Source of the DNA: Paenibacillus borealis
Lineage (GTDB): Bacteria; Bacillota; Bacilli; Paenibacillales; Paenibacillaceae
NCBI RefSeq assembly: GCF_000758665.1
Contig: NZ_CP009285.1
Coordinates: 4,836,001-4,900,000, forward strand
Length of the DNA: 64,000 bases
Reading direction: 5' to 3'
Of this stretch, positions 44,252 to 53,861 are shown piece after piece; position 1 is the stretch's first letter, and each line of letters opens with the position of its first letter. The notes beneath the pieces are model-generated. The model saw nothing but the letters and a program-made list of their open reading frames with translations, ran no database searches and was not told where the DNA came from. The translations under genes and the position numbers were made by a program.

Positions 44252-46957
44252 TTAGCGCTCTACCGTTTCCATAATGAACGCTTCGATAATGTCGCCTTCA
44301 ACGACATCATTATAGCGTTCCAAAGTTATGCCGCATTCATAACCCTGCGCCACTTCTTTGGCATCATCTTTGAAACGTTTCAAGGTGTCGATCTTGCCTG
44401 TGAAGACAACGATACCGCTGCGGATCAGGCGCATTTCAGCATTGCGGGCAATTTTGCCGGAAGTAACCATACAACCTGCGATGGTACCCACTTTGCTGAT
44501 TTTGAACACATTACGCACTTCTGCATGGCCGATAACGTTCTCTTTGTAGATGGGATCAAGCATCCCCTTCATGGCACTTTCAATTTCTTCGATTACATTG
44601 TAGATGATGTTATGCAGACGCACATCCACTTTCTCCTGCTCAGCTGCCGCTTTCGTCTGGGCATCCGGACGAACATTGAAGCCGATAACAATAGCGTTGG
44701 ATGCTGCTGCCAAGGTAATATCGGATTCCGTAATCGCGCCGGCACCGCTGTGAAGAATCTTCACGCGCACGCCTTCAACTTCGATTTTGGCCAGGGAGCC
44801 CTTCAGCGCCTCTACCGAACCTTGTACGTCACCCTTGATGATAACGTTGAGGTCTTTGATCTCTCCGTCTTTGATATGCTTGAACAGATCATCCAGTGTT
44901 ACACGGGTGTTCGTGTTCAGCTCGGACTGGCGCTGCGAAGTCGAACGTCTGTCAGCGATCGCACGGGCTTTGCGCTCATCTTCGAAGGCCATAAACGGAT
45001 CGCCCGCCTGTGGCACCTCAGTCAGACCGGTAATTTCCACTGGTGTGGAAGGTCCCGCTTCTTTGATCTTGCGTCCCTTGTCATTGACCATGGCACGTAC
45101 GCGTCCGAAACAGTTCCCTGCTACAAAGGCATCGCCGACTTTCAGCGTACCGTTCTGTACGAGAATACGGGCAACCGGTCCACGGTTTTTGTCAAGCTCA
45201 GCTTCTATAACAGTACCGCGTGCCCGTTTGTCCGGGTTCGCTTTGTACTCATTCACTTCAGCAACGAGCAGAATCATTTCCAGCAGCTCTTCCAGGTTGA
45301 TGCGCTGTTTGGCCGACAGGTTGACGAAGATTGTATCGCCGCCCCACTCTTCCGGAACCAGCTCATAGCTTGTAAGCTCCTGCTTCACCTTGTCAGGGTC
45401 TGCACCTGGCTTATCGATCTTGTTAACAGCAACAATGATCGGAAGTCCGGCTGCCTTGGCATGGTTGATTGCTTCCACCGTCTGCGGCATTACGCCGTCA
45501 TCGGCAGCTACGACGATAATCGTCATATCCGTAACCTGGGCACCACGGGCACGCATAGCGGTAAACGCTTCATGGCCCGGTGTATCAAGGAATGTAATTT
45601 TCTTGTGGTTGATTTCGACCTGGTACGCACCGATATGCTGCGTAATTCCGCCTGCTTCTCCGCCGGTTACATTCGTGGAGCGGATAGCATCGAGCAATGT
45701 TGTTTTACCATGGTCAACGTGACCCATGATCGTTACAACCGGAGGACGGGTCTGCAAGTCATCTTCGGAATCGTTCTCTTCCACAGTTTCGAAGCTGTCT
45801 TCATCTACAGGGATCTTCACTTCTACTTCTACGCCGAATTCTCCGGCCAGAAGCAGGATCGTGTCGATATCAAGCTCCTGATTGATCGTGGCCATAACAC
45901 CCATCGAAATCAGCTTCTTAATCACTTCGGAAGCATCCTTGTGAAGCAGCTTCGCTGTTTCACCGACAGTCATGCTGCCGCGGACAATAATCTTCTTCGG
46001 TGTGTTGTCAATCTTCTCACGGTGTACCATCGGCTGGTTTCTGCCGCGGTTGTTCTTGCCGCCACGGCCGCGGAAGTTGCCGCCTTTGCCGTCTTCGAAA
46101 CGTTTCTGGCCGCTGTTGTTGTTCGGTCTGCCGCCAGTAGTATTCTTCTTCGGACCTCTGTCACCGCCGCGGGAGAAATCTCCGCCTGCGTTGCCTTGAC
46201 CCTGCGGGCGGTCACCCGTACGGGGTGCACTGCCTTGGCCTTGCGGACGGTCACCTGTACGAGGTGCGCCGCTGCCTTGGCCTTGCGGACGGCTGCCAGT
46301 GGAGCTGCCCTGTGGACGGCTGCCAGTGGTGGAGCTGCCCTGTGGACGGCTGCCAGTGGTGGAGCTGCCCTGCGGACGGCTGCCAGTGGTGGAGCTGCCC
46401 TGCGGACGGCTGCCGCCGGTGGAGCTGCCTTGCGGACGGCTGCCGCCAGTAGAGCTGCCTTGCGGACGGCTGCCGCCGGTGGAGCTGCCCTGCGGACGGC
46501 TGCCAGTGGAGCTGCCCTGCGGACGGCTGCCAGTGGAGCTGCCTTGCGGGCGGGAATTCTGGGTGGAACCTGTTGTTTGTGTTCTGCGGGAATCTTGTCC
46601 GCTTTGGGGCCTTGGGGACGTCGTCGATTGGTTGTTGTTTTGGTTACTGTTCATACCTACCTGCTTTTCCGGTTGATTTTTGTTGGCATTCTGAGCACTC
46701 TGGGGTTCGGCTGTTACCGCGCCGGTGGTTACCGGACGGCTGCTGGTGCCGGTGTCCCGCTTGGCTGCAGCGTTTGACTTGATGTCCTTGAAGAATTGTT
46801 CAACTTTGTTCACGGAGCCATTCTCCATGACACTCATATGATTATTCACAGGAACATTCAAACGCTTCAGAATTGTAATGATTTCTTTACTGCTCATGTT
46901 CAGAGACTTCGCGTATTCATACACGCGCAGTTTATCCTTATTGTCTTCTTTAGTCAA
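44252..46957 (-). CDS. infB: Translation initiation factor IF-2
   Basis: GTPase that positions initiator tRNA on the 30S subunit; about 901 residues. An N-terminal helix-bundle domain ([20 protein letters not shown]) is followed by a low-complexity Gly/Ser/Arg/Pro/Gln region (about 85-290) with about nine copies of a [12 protein letters not shown] repeat, a second IF2_N module, then the G domain ([24 protein letters not shown]) and domains II-IV. GGAGG eight bases before TTG 46957 decides the start, which overlaps the ylxQ stop by eight bases. The repeat region is the longest unusual feature. Confidence 0.97.
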   Translation of the reverse strand: MTKEDNKDKLRVYEYAKSLNMSSKEIITILKRLNVPVNNHMSVMENGSVNKVEQFFKDIKSNAAAKRDTGTSSRPVTTGAVTAEPQSAQNANKNQPEKQVGMNSNQNNNQSTTSPRPQSGQDSRRTQTTGSTQNSRPQGSSTGSRPQGSSTGSRPQGSSTGGSRPQGSSTGGSRPQGSSTGGSRPQGSSTTGSRPQGSSTTGSRPQGSSTTGSRPQGSSTGSRPQGQGSGAPRTGDRPQGQGSAPRTGDRPQGQGNAGGDFSRGGDRGPKKNTTGGRPNNNSGQKRFEDGKGGNFRGRGGKNNRGRNQPMVHREKIDNTPKKIIVRGSMTVGETAKLLHKDASEVIKKLISMGVMATINQELDIDTILLLAGEFGVEVEVKIPVDEDSFETVEENDSEDDLQTRPPVVTIMGHVDHGKTTLLDAIRSTNVTGGEAGGITQHIGAYQVEINHKKITFLDTPGHEAFTAMRARGAQVTDMTIIVVAADDGVMPQTVEAINHAKAAGLPIIVAVNKIDKPGADPDKVKQELTSYELVPEEWGGDTIFVNLSAKQRINLEELLEMILLVAEVNEYKANPDKRARGTVIEAELDKNRGPVARILVQNGTLKVGDAFVAGNCFGRVRAMVNDKGRKIKEAGPSTPVEITGLTEVPQAGDPFMAFEDERKARAIADRRSTSQRQSELNTNTRVTLDDLFKHIKDGEIKDLNVIIKGDVQGSVEALKGSLAKIEVEGVRVKILHSGAGAITESDITLAAASNAIVIGFNVRPDAQTKAAAEQEKVDVRLHNIIYNVIEEIESAMKGMLDPIYKENVIGHAEVRNVFKISKVGTIAGCMVTSGKIARNAEMRLIRSGIVVFTGKIDTLKRFKDDAKEVAQGYECGITLERYNDVVEGDIIEAFIMETVER
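46290..46560 (-). repeat. Coding tandem repeat in infB (27-30 bp units)
   Basis: The plus strand repeats CGGACGGCTGCC-AGT/GCC-GG(T)GGAGCTGCC about nine times, encoding GSRPQGSST with one or two extra Gly or Thr residues. Some units differ by exactly one codon. Confidence 0.92.
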
Positions 46958-47273
46958 TAACTCCACCTCCGACAGTATCTCCAAGCGTTCTGGAGATCAT
47001 TTCCGCGAATCCTTTATCCGTAACGGCCAGCACTACGCGCTGGTCTTTACCAATACTTGCACCGAGTTCATCCCGGTGAAATGCGATTACTAGTGGAATA
47101 TCGTAGGTCCCGCACTTATCGCGGAACTTCTTTTGGGTATTATCTGAAGCGTCACCTGCCAGGACGACCAGCTTCGCCTCTGAAGACCGCACTGCCTTAA
47201 GCACAGCCTCGTCGCCGGTGACAATCTTGCCTGCTCTCATCGCAAGCCCTAAATAAGAAAGTGTCTTACTCAT
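46950..47273 (-). CDS. ylxQ: YlxQ, L7Ae-family RNA-binding protein
   Basis: 107-residue member of the L7Ae/L30e/S12e/Gadd45 family, which binds kink-turn [31 protein letters not shown] and [19 protein letters not shown] are characteristic. The frame opens at 47342, but the homologous start is ATG 47273, which overlaps the end of ylxR by eight bases. It belongs to the nusA operon; B. subtilis YlxQ is also called RplGA. Confidence 0.95.
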   Translation of the reverse strand: MSKTLSYLGLAMRAGKIVTGDEAVLKAVRSSEAKLVVLAGDASDNTQKKFRDKCGTYDIPLVIAFHRDELGASIGKDQRVVLAVTDKGFAEMISRTLGDTVGGGVID

Positions 47274-47574
47274 TGTCCTCACTATCCTTCGCTGCCAAAA
47301 ATTGCTCCTCCACGGATGCAAAATCCCGGGCAAGCTGGGCATAGATTTCAGGACTCACTTGACATTTCAATGCTCGGTCAAGTGCTTTGGTCTTTTGTGC
47401 CAGCTTAAAGTATTCCAGTTTACCGCAGATATAAGCACCACGGCCCGACTTCTTGCCCGTCAGGTCAATGAGCACTTCGCCCTCAGGCGTTCTCACCACG
47501 CGAATCAGCTCTTTTTTGGGCATCATCTCTTGGCTGGCAACGCATTTGCGCAGCGGCACCTTTCTTTGCTTCAT
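47266..47574 (-). CDS. ylxR: YlxR, RNase P-modulating/nucleoid-associated protein
   Basis: 102-residue YlxR-family protein. KVPLRKCVASQEMMPKKELIRVV and KKSGRGAYIC are the signature segments. GGGAGG precedes the ATG. Relatives are reported to bind RNase P RNA or act as a nucleoid factor; which applies here is unknown. It lies between nusA and ylxQ, the fixed order of this operon. Confidence 0.96.
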   Translation of the reverse strand: MKQRKVPLRKCVASQEMMPKKELIRVVRTPEGEVLIDLTGKKSGRGAYICGKLEYFKLAQKTKALDRALKCQVSPEIYAQLARDFASVEEQFLAAKDSEDNE

Positions 47575-47604
47575 AGTAGCGCCTCCCGTCAGTCAGCAGA
47601 TTCA

Positions 47605-48702
47605 TTAATCGATGGAGACGGAATCCTGATGCATTTCATCATTAGAGGTTCTGGGTCTGCCGTATTCCTGCTCCGCTTGAGTTTCACTCTTGATATCAAT
47701 TTTCCAGCCGGTCAGCTTAGCGGCAAGACGGGCATTCTGCCCCTTGATGCCGATCGCCAGCGACAACTGATAATCAGGAACGATGACACGCGCCATTTTC
47801 TCAGCTTCAAAGACTTGAACTTCAAGCACTTTGGACGGGCTGAGCGCATTGGCCACATACTCCTGCACAAGCTCGGAATACCGTACGATGTCAATCTTCT
47901 CGCCGCGAAGTTCGGTTACGATGGTCTGAACACGCGTGCCTCTAGGGCCTACGCAGGAACCAACGGGATCGACTTCGGGATTACGCGAGAATACGGCGAT
48001 CTTGGAACGGAAGCCGGCTTCGCGGGCAACGGAACGGATCTCAACCACTCCGTCAAAAATCTCCGGCACTTCCAGCTCGAACAGACGCTTCAAGAGACCC
48101 GGATGACTGCGGGACAGCATGATCTGCGGTCCTTTGGTCGTATTCTCCACCTTGGTGATATAAGCCTTGATACGCTCGCTCTGCTTGAACTTCTCGCCCG
48201 GCATAAGCTCGCCCAGCGGCAGAACCGCCTCGATTTTACCAAGATCCACATAAATGTTACGCATATCCTGACGCTGTACAAGGCCGGTAACAATATCATC
48301 TTCCTTGTCGATAAAAGCGTTATAGATAAGTCCGCGTTCCGCTTCGCGGATACGCTGTGTAACAACCTGCTTGGCAGTCTGGGCAGCAATACGCCCGAAG
48401 TCACGCGGTGTCACTTCAAGTTCAGCAATATCCTCCAGTTGGAAATGCGGATTGATCTCCCGGGCTCCCAGCAGAGAAATCTCTGTCCGCGAGTCCAGAA
48501 CCTCCTCCACAATCAGCTTGCGGGCAAAAACCTTGATTACGCCTGTGTTGCGGTTCATATCCACACGCACATTCTGCGCCGCATTGAAATTGCGTTTATA
48601 GCTGGAAATCAGCGCAGCTTCGATGGCTTCAAACAGCACATCCTTGCTGATGCCTTTCTCCCTTTCCAGTTCATTCATAGCTTCAATAAACTCCATACTC
48701 AT
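47605..48702 (-). CDS. nusA: Transcription termination/antitermination factor NusA
   Basis: 365-residue RNA polymerase-binding factor. N-terminal RNAP-binding domain (about 1-125), S1 domain (DIVTGLVQRQDMRNIYVDLG, about 130-200) and two KH domains (VGSCVGPRGTRVQTIV; LAIGIKGQNARLAAKLTGWKIDI). It lacks the acidic C-terminal repeats of E. coli NusA, as is normal for Firmicutes. GGGGG precedes the ATG. Co-transcribed with rimP from the promoter at 49300. Confidence 0.98.
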   Translation of the reverse strand: MSMEFIEAMNELEREKGISKDVLFEAIEAALISSYKRNFNAAQNVRVDMNRNTGVIKVFARKLIVEEVLDSRTEISLLGAREINPHFQLEDIAELEVTPRDFGRIAAQTAKQVVTQRIREAERGLIYNAFIDKEDDIVTGLVQRQDMRNIYVDLGKIEAVLPLGELMPGEKFKQSERIKAYITKVENTTKGPQIMLSRSHPGLLKRLFELEVPEIFDGVVEIRSVAREAGFRSKIAVFSRNPEVDPVGSCVGPRGTRVQTIVTELRGEKIDIVRYSELVQEYVANALSPSKVLEVQVFEAEKMARVIVPDYQLSLAIGIKGQNARLAAKLTGWKIDIKSETQAEQEYGRPRTSNDEMHQDSVSID

Positions 48703-48728
48703 GAAATTCCGGTCCCCCTTTCAAGACG

Positions 48729-49196
48729 TTAAAAAATAATGGCCAATCTCGCACTGGCGACCTTGGCGTACGGTACAACATGTTCTTTTTTGCCCGCGGA
48801 GATGAGCAGTTCCTCGTTCTCGAACGAGAGCAAACGACCTTCGAATTCTTTGAGTCCTTGAATCGGCTCATACACCGTTACATATACATCCTTGCCAACT
48901 GCTTTGGCAACATCCGCAGCTTTCTTAAGCGGACGTTCAGCTCCGGGCGAGGAAACCTCAAGGAAATAAGCTTCGGAAAACGGATCATTCTCATCCAGCT
49001 TCTGGCTGATATATTCGCTGATGGTGCCGCAGTCATCAATATCGATGCCGCCTTCTTTATCTACGAATACGCGCAGGAACCAATTGGAGCCTTCTTTCAC
49101 GTATTCAACGTCCACCAGTTCGAAACCATTGTCCTCGAGATAGGACCCAAGCAGCTGCTCTACCGTTTGTTTAATTTTGGATTTGGGTGTGCTCAA
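48729..49196 (-). CDS. rimP: Ribosome maturation factor RimP
   Basis: 155-residue factor for 30S assembly. VEYVKEGSNWFLRVFVDKEGGIDIDDC and LEVSSPGAERPLKKAAD are the family hallmarks; the C-terminal SH3-like domain follows. The frame opens at 49238, but GGAGG precedes TTG 49196, which is chosen. First gene of the rimP-nusA-ylxR-ylxQ-infB operon. Confidence 0.96.
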   Translation of the reverse strand: MSTPKSKIKQTVEQLLGSYLEDNGFELVDVEYVKEGSNWFLRVFVDKEGGIDIDDCGTISEYISQKLDENDPFSEAYFLEVSSPGAERPLKKAADVAKAVGKDVYVTVYEPIQGLKEFEGRLLSFENEELLISAGKKEHVVPYAKVASARLAIIF

Positions 49197-49242
49197 AAGA
49201 AGATTACCTCCACGAACTTGTCTTTTGCTATATACCAAAGAT

Positions 49243-49266
49243 AAAGAGTGGGTTTCCCCACTCTTT
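49243..49266 (-). promoter_or_regulatory. Hairpin in the rimP-nusA leader (attenuator-like)
   Basis: A 10-bp stem AAAGAGTGGG/CCCACTCTTT with a four-base loop is followed by ATCTTTGG. It lies downstream of the operon promoter, so it is part of the rimP leader and could also end polC readthrough. Confidence 0.65.
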
Positions 49267-49299
49267 ACACAACGGACTTATCTCATTATTACCAAAAAA

Positions 49300-49328
49300 A
49301 TTATACCATAGTGAGTCTGCACTGACAA
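49300..49328 (-). promoter_or_regulatory. SigA promoter of the rimP-nusA-infB operon
   Basis: Minus-strand TTGTCA (49328-49323), 17-bp spacer, perfect TATAAT (49305-49300). Confidence 0.85.
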
Positions 49329-49376
49329 GTACCAGCCCTTGACTCCCTTATTTCAAAGCGTGATTTATAGCGTTTT

Positions 49377-52300
49377 TTAGAATAAAGACAGCTGATTGCT
49401 CTCCGGCAGGCCGCGGAAGCAGCCCATTCCGTTCAGCAGCTCAATCACCGTTTTACTGGCTTTGGATTTCTGCTGGAAGTCCTCAATGGAGAGGAATTCT
49501 CCGAGATCCTTGGCTGCGGCAATATTGATCGCGGCATTATCGCCGATACCCGCAAGCGAGGAGAACGGCGGAATCAGGCTGTTGCCGTCAACTGTGAATT
49601 TGGTGGCATCGGAACGGTACAGATCAATGTTTTTGAAGGTGAAGCCGCGTGCCGTCATCTCCAGCGCCATTTCCAGTACCGGAAGCATCGCTTTTTCCTT
49701 CGGCAGCGCCTGGAAGCCTTTTTGCTCAATCTCTACGATCTGACGCCCGATAGCCTCATATCCCTTGCAGCATAGGTCAATATCAAAATCAGCGGCACGG
49801 ACAGAGAAGTAAGTCGCATAATATTCAATCGGATGATACAGCTTGAAGAAGGCGGTCCGCACTGCGGAAATTACATACGCCGCCGCATGCGCCTTCGGGA
49901 ACATGTACTGGATTTTGAGGCAGGAATCAATGTACCATTGCGGCACCTTGCAATTCTTCATTTCCTCAATCCATTCGGGAGGCAGCCCCTTCCCCTTACG
50001 CACACTTTCCGTAATCTTGAAGGCCAGGCTGGCATCCATGTTCGCCTTATAGATCAGATAGAGCATGATATCATCACGGCAGCCGATAACCGTCTTGATG
50101 TTGCAGGTATTATTCTTGATCAGCTCCTGGGCATTGCCCAGCCACACGCCTGTACCGTGAGACAGGCCTGAAATCTGCAGTAAGTCGGCAAAGCTGGAAG
50201 GCTTGGCTTCCACAAGCATCTGGCGGACAAACTTCGTCCCCATCTCCGGCACTCCGTAGGTGGCTACAGGGGTACGGATCTGATCCGGCCTTACCCCAAG
50301 CGCATCTGTGGAGTTGAACATGCTCATTACCTTCGGATCATTCATCGGAATGGTGGTCGGGTCCACGCCGGTCAGATCCTGCAGCATCCGCATCATGGTC
50401 GGATCATCATGGCCCAGAATATCGAGCTTCAGCAGGTTGGCATCGAAGGCGTGATAGTCAAAATGGGTCGTCTTCCACTCTGCCGTAACATCATCCGCCG
50501 GGAACTGCACCGGAGTGATGTCTTCAATCTCCATATAATCCGGCAAAACTACGATACCGCCGGGATGCTGCCCCGTACTGCGCTTCACACCGGTGCAGCC
50601 GGCCGCCAGACGGCCTACCTCGGCTCCGCGCCAGCGCTTCTGGTGATGCTCTTCATATTTCTTCGTGAACCCGAAGGCGGTCTTCTCAGCTACCGTACCG
50701 ATGGTGCCCGCACGGAATACATTGTCAGGTCCAAACATCGTTTTGGTGAAATTATGGGCATTCGGCTGGTATTCCCCTGAGAAGTTAAGGTCGATATCGG
50801 GAACCTTATCCCCCTTGAAGCCCAGGAACGTCTCAAACGGAATATCCTGGCCTTCTCCCTTCAGATTACCGCCGCAGTTCGGGCAGGCCTTATCCGGCAG
50901 GTCAAATCCGCTCGGCACGCTGCCGTCAAGGAACCATTCACTATGCCTGCACTCGGGATTCGTGCAAATATAGTGAGCCGGCAGCGGGTTAACCTCAGAA
51001 ATACCGAGGAAAGTTGCCACAACGGATGACCCTACCGATCCACGTGAGCCGACGAGATATCCGTCCTGATTCGACTTTTTAACGAGCCGTTCAGAGATCA
51101 GATAGTTGGCAGAGAACCCGTATTTAATAATCGGCGCGAGTTCCTTTTCCAGACGGGCTACTACAACCTCCGGCAATTCCTCTCCGTAAATTGATTTGGC
51201 AGTTTCATAGCAGGTATTGCGGATTTCATCATCCGCACCTTCAATTACCGGAGTGAACAGTTCGCTCGGGAACAGATCATATTCCTCGAAACGGTCGGCG
51301 AGCTCGACGGTATTGGTGACCACGACCTCCATCGCTTTTTCTAGGCCCAGGAACTCAAACTCCGTAAGCATCTCCTCGGTAGTCCTGAAATGGGCGTCCG
51401 GTTTACGCTGGTCCTTAAGCGGACTGAAGCCGGTAATCCCGTGAATCGTAATATCACGGAACAGCTTGTCACGCGGCTCCAGGTAATGCACATTGCCGGT
51501 CGCAATGACGGGCTTGTTCATTTGCTCGCCGATTTCGCATATCTTGCGCACAACACTGCGTAAATCCTCGGCACTGGCCACAAAGCCTTTATCCACGAGA
51601 TGCATGTACATGGTCAGCGGCTGAATCTCCAGAACATCATAGAACTGGGCGACCTCAATGGCCTCCTCTACCGTCTTGTTCAGCACAGCTTCAAAAAACT
51701 CCCCGCGTTCACAGCCGGAAATGACAATTAGCCCGTCCCGGTGCTCTTCAAGCTTTGATTTGGGAATGCAGGGCACCCGTTTGTAGTACTCTGTATGCGA
51801 CATGGAGATCAGCTTGTAGAGATTCTTTTTGCCTACCGGATTTAGCGCATAGATGCCACAGTGAAACGGACGTACATTCGACAAGTCATTGCCTACATAA
51901 TCATTCAGCCGTTCCAGCCGGGTTAACCCTTTCATCTTCTCCGCATCAGCCAGCAGCCCGTTCAGGATGCCGCCCAGGGCAATCGTATCATCCACCGCCC
52001 GGTGATGGCTCTCCAGCAGCACTTTGTACTTGTCAGCAAGTGTATTAAGCCGGTGGTTCTTCATAGTCGGAAAGAGCAAGCGTGCCAGCTCCAGCGTATC
52101 CAATGAAGGATTAGGCAGCAGCGGCAAGCCCAGCTTCTTGAGGGAAGCCTGAATGAACCCCATATCAAACCGTGCATTATGGGCGACCAGAATGCTGTCC
52201 GAGACAAACTCAACGAATTCTTTGAGCACAGGCTCAAGATCAGGAGCATCTTTAACCATTTCGTCAGTAATATTCGTCAGCTGCTGAATGTGATAAGGAA

Positions 52301-53702
52301 TCTTTTCATGCGGATTAACGAAGGTAGTATACCGGCCCAGCTCTTTGCCTTCGCACATTTTAATGGCGGCAAGCTCGGTAATATTGTTGCGCGTGATCGA
52401 CAGGCCGGTGGTCTCGATATCAAATACGACATAGGTTGCTGTTTTGAGATCCATGGGCTGCGCATTCTCCACGATGTTTACCGCGTCATTTACGACATTG
52501 GCTTCTACACCGTAGAGCATTTTGAGTTTATGCTTATGTGCGGCATGGTTCGCATCCGGGAAGCTCTGGACATTACCATGATCGGTAACAGCCAGTGCCG
52601 GGTGTCCCCATTTCGCAGCGGTTTTGACATAATCAGTGATGGTTGCCACTGCATCCATTGTACTCATTGTAGTATGCAGATGGAATTCGACCCGCTTCTG
52701 CTTGGCATTGTCCTTACGCGCCGGCGGTGCAGACACTTCCGACAAATCCGAGGGGATCATCACCAGCTCCGGGATTTGCATGAAGCGGTCATATTCAACT
52801 TTGCCGCGTGCCCGTACCCACTTACCGTTGGCCAGCTGCCCCATCACTTTCAGATCCTCTTTGGTCTTCGCAAACATCTTCATCTGCAGAGAGTCTGTGA
52901 AGTCAGTGATGCAGAAGGTGTAGAGTGTGTTGCCGTTACGAAGCTCTTTGGTGTCCAGGCCAAAAATCGTGCCTTGAATCGTAATTTTCTTCTCTTCATC
53001 CTGAATGTCCAGAATCGATACGGCCTGTTCTTTGATCTCATACCCGATCTGAAGCTTGATCACCTCATTTGGGTCACCGACTTCCTCAGGCTCGTCCGGC
53101 TCACTGGCCATCATCATCATTTCTACCAGTTCACGCTGCTCCTGCTGGAGCTTCTGCTGGAATTCCTCATAGGCATCCGCTTTGCTCTCGTTCTCGGCAA
53201 TCTGCAGCTTCACCTTGAGGGAAAGTCCGAAATACTTATCATAATATTTAATAATGGCTGCTTCGATGCCCTTTTTACGGGCCAGTTCAAGTGACATAGA
53301 ATCGCTCAGGCTCAGTAAAAGCGTGCCGTCCTGCAGGTCCTGACTGGAGCGCGTCAGCCATCCGTTGACGGATGGAATCTCACGCTGGACCCACTCGAGG
53401 AACATTCCCCAGTACTCCTGTACAATATCTGCTTTGTTGATTGTGTCATCATATAGGAACAAGAAGCTGATTTTGGCAATATGCTGCAGCTTCTCACGCA
53501 TTCTAAGGACAAAGGTCCGGTAGGTCTGGGCCGGAACCAGGCTGTCTTTCGCAATTACAATATGCCAGTCACGGTTGCCGCGGCTGATTTCCACACGCTC
53601 GATCTGCCCGTCCAAAAAGTAGGGATCAATGATGGCCGGCGGAATTTCCCCCTGCTTCATTAACAGCTCGAACCTTTTTCTTCTCTCCACGCTTTGCTCC
53701 AT
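49377..53702 (-). CDS. polC: DNA polymerase III PolC-type alpha subunit
   Basis: 1441-residue replicative polymerase of low-GC Gram-positives. N-terminal domain, OB fold (about 235-320), PHP domain (VEFHLHTTMSTMDAV, about 340) interrupted by the 3'-5' exonuclease (VVFDIETTGLSITRNN, about 425-590), then the polymerase core with GSRGSVGSSVVATFLGI, a Cys4 zinc finger (CTNPECRHS ... CPNCGG, about 940-985), PDIDLNFSGEYQPNAH catalytic motif, and a C-terminal SLF end typical of a beta-clamp-binding tail (LSLF). Own promoter at 53754-53781. Confidence 0.99.
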   Translation of the reverse strand: MEQSVERRKRFELLMKQGEIPPAIIDPYFLDGQIERVEISRGNRDWHIVIAKDSLVPAQTYRTFVLRMREKLQHIAKISFLFLYDDTINKADIVQEYWGMFLEWVQREIPSVNGWLTRSSQDLQDGTLLLSLSDSMSLELARKKGIEAAIIKYYDKYFGLSLKVKLQIAENESKADAYEEFQQKLQQEQRELVEMMMMASEPDEPEEVGDPNEVIKLQIGYEIKEQAVSILDIQDEEKKITIQGTIFGLDTKELRNGNTLYTFCITDFTDSLQMKMFAKTKEDLKVMGQLANGKWVRARGKVEYDRFMQIPELVMIPSDLSEVSAPPARKDNAKQKRVEFHLHTTMSTMDAVATITDYVKTAAKWGHPALAVTDHGNVQSFPDANHAAHKHKLKMLYGVEANVVNDAVNIVENAQPMDLKTATYVVFDIETTGLSITRNNITELAAIKMCEGKELGRYTTFVNPHEKIPYHIQQLTNITDEMVKDAPDLEPVLKEFVEFVSDSILVAHNARFDMGFIQASLKKLGLPLLPNPSLDTLELARLLFPTMKNHRLNTLADKYKVLLESHHRAVDDTIALGGILNGLLADAEKMKGLTRLERLNDYVGNDLSNVRPFHCGIYALNPVGKKNLYKLISMSHTEYYKRVPCIPKSKLEEHRDGLIVISGCERGEFFEAVLNKTVEEAIEVAQFYDVLEIQPLTMYMHLVDKGFVASAEDLRSVVRKICEIGEQMNKPVIATGNVHYLEPRDKLFRDITIHGITGFSPLKDQRKPDAHFRTTEEMLTEFEFLGLEKAMEVVVTNTVELADRFEEYDLFPSELFTPVIEGADDEIRNTCYETAKSIYGEELPEVVVARLEKELAPIIKYGFSANYLISERLVKKSNQDGYLVGSRGSVGSSVVATFLGISEVNPLPAHYICTNPECRHSEWFLDGSVPSGFDLPDKACPNCGGNLKGEGQDIPFETFLGFKGDKVPDIDLNFSGEYQPNAHNFTKTMFGPDNVFRAGTIGTVAEKTAFGFTKKYEEHHQKRWRGAEVGRLAAGCTGVKRSTGQHPGGIVVLPDYMEIEDITPVQFPADDVTAEWKTTHFDYHAFDANLLKLDILGHDDPTMMRMLQDLTGVDPTTIPMNDPKVMSMFNSTDALGVRPDQIRTPVATYGVPEMGTKFVRQMLVEAKPSSFADLLQISGLSHGTGVWLGNAQELIKNNTCNIKTVIGCRDDIMLYLIYKANMDASLAFKITESVRKGKGLPPEWIEEMKNCKVPQWYIDSCLKIQYMFPKAHAAAYVISAVRTAFFKLYHPIEYYATYFSVRAADFDIDLCCKGYEAIGRQIVEIEQKGFQALPKEKAMLPVLEMALEMTARGFTFKNIDLYRSDATKFTVDGNSLIPPFSSLAGIGDNAAINIAAAKDLGEFLSIEDFQQKSKASKTVIELLNGMGCFRGLPESNQLSLF

Positions 53703-53753
53703 GGTTTCCCCACCTAACTCGGCAATAATTAGCCATACCTAAACTATAATTCT

Positions 53754-53781
53754 ATTATAGTAAGAAAAGCTTCCGGTTCAA
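53754..53781 (-). promoter_or_regulatory. SigA promoter of polC
   Basis: Minus-strand TTGAAC (53781-53776), 16-bp spacer, TATAAT (53759-53754). It overlaps the proS terminator. Confidence 0.6.
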
Positions 53782-53827
53782 AAAGCATTGGGTACTTGCG
53801 GCCCGCCGACTCCTCTCGCCAGAAGCT
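53762..53827 (-). terminator. Terminator after proS
   Basis: AGCTTCTGG/CCGGAAGCT arms (one G-U pair) with a 42-base loop are followed on the minus strand by TTTCTT. Confidence 0.55.
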
Positions 53828-53861
53828 AATATAAAAGATGAAATAAGAATGTTGCTGCTGA

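Noticed and set aside
44168..46777. 869-codon plus-strand frame antisense to infB
   Set aside because: It mirrors infB exactly; its length results from the repeat tract (multiples of three) and codon bias. No ribosome binding site or known domain.
52179..53294. 371-codon plus-strand frame antisense to polC
   Set aside because: Shadow of a long, well-conserved gene; no start context and no recognisable domain.
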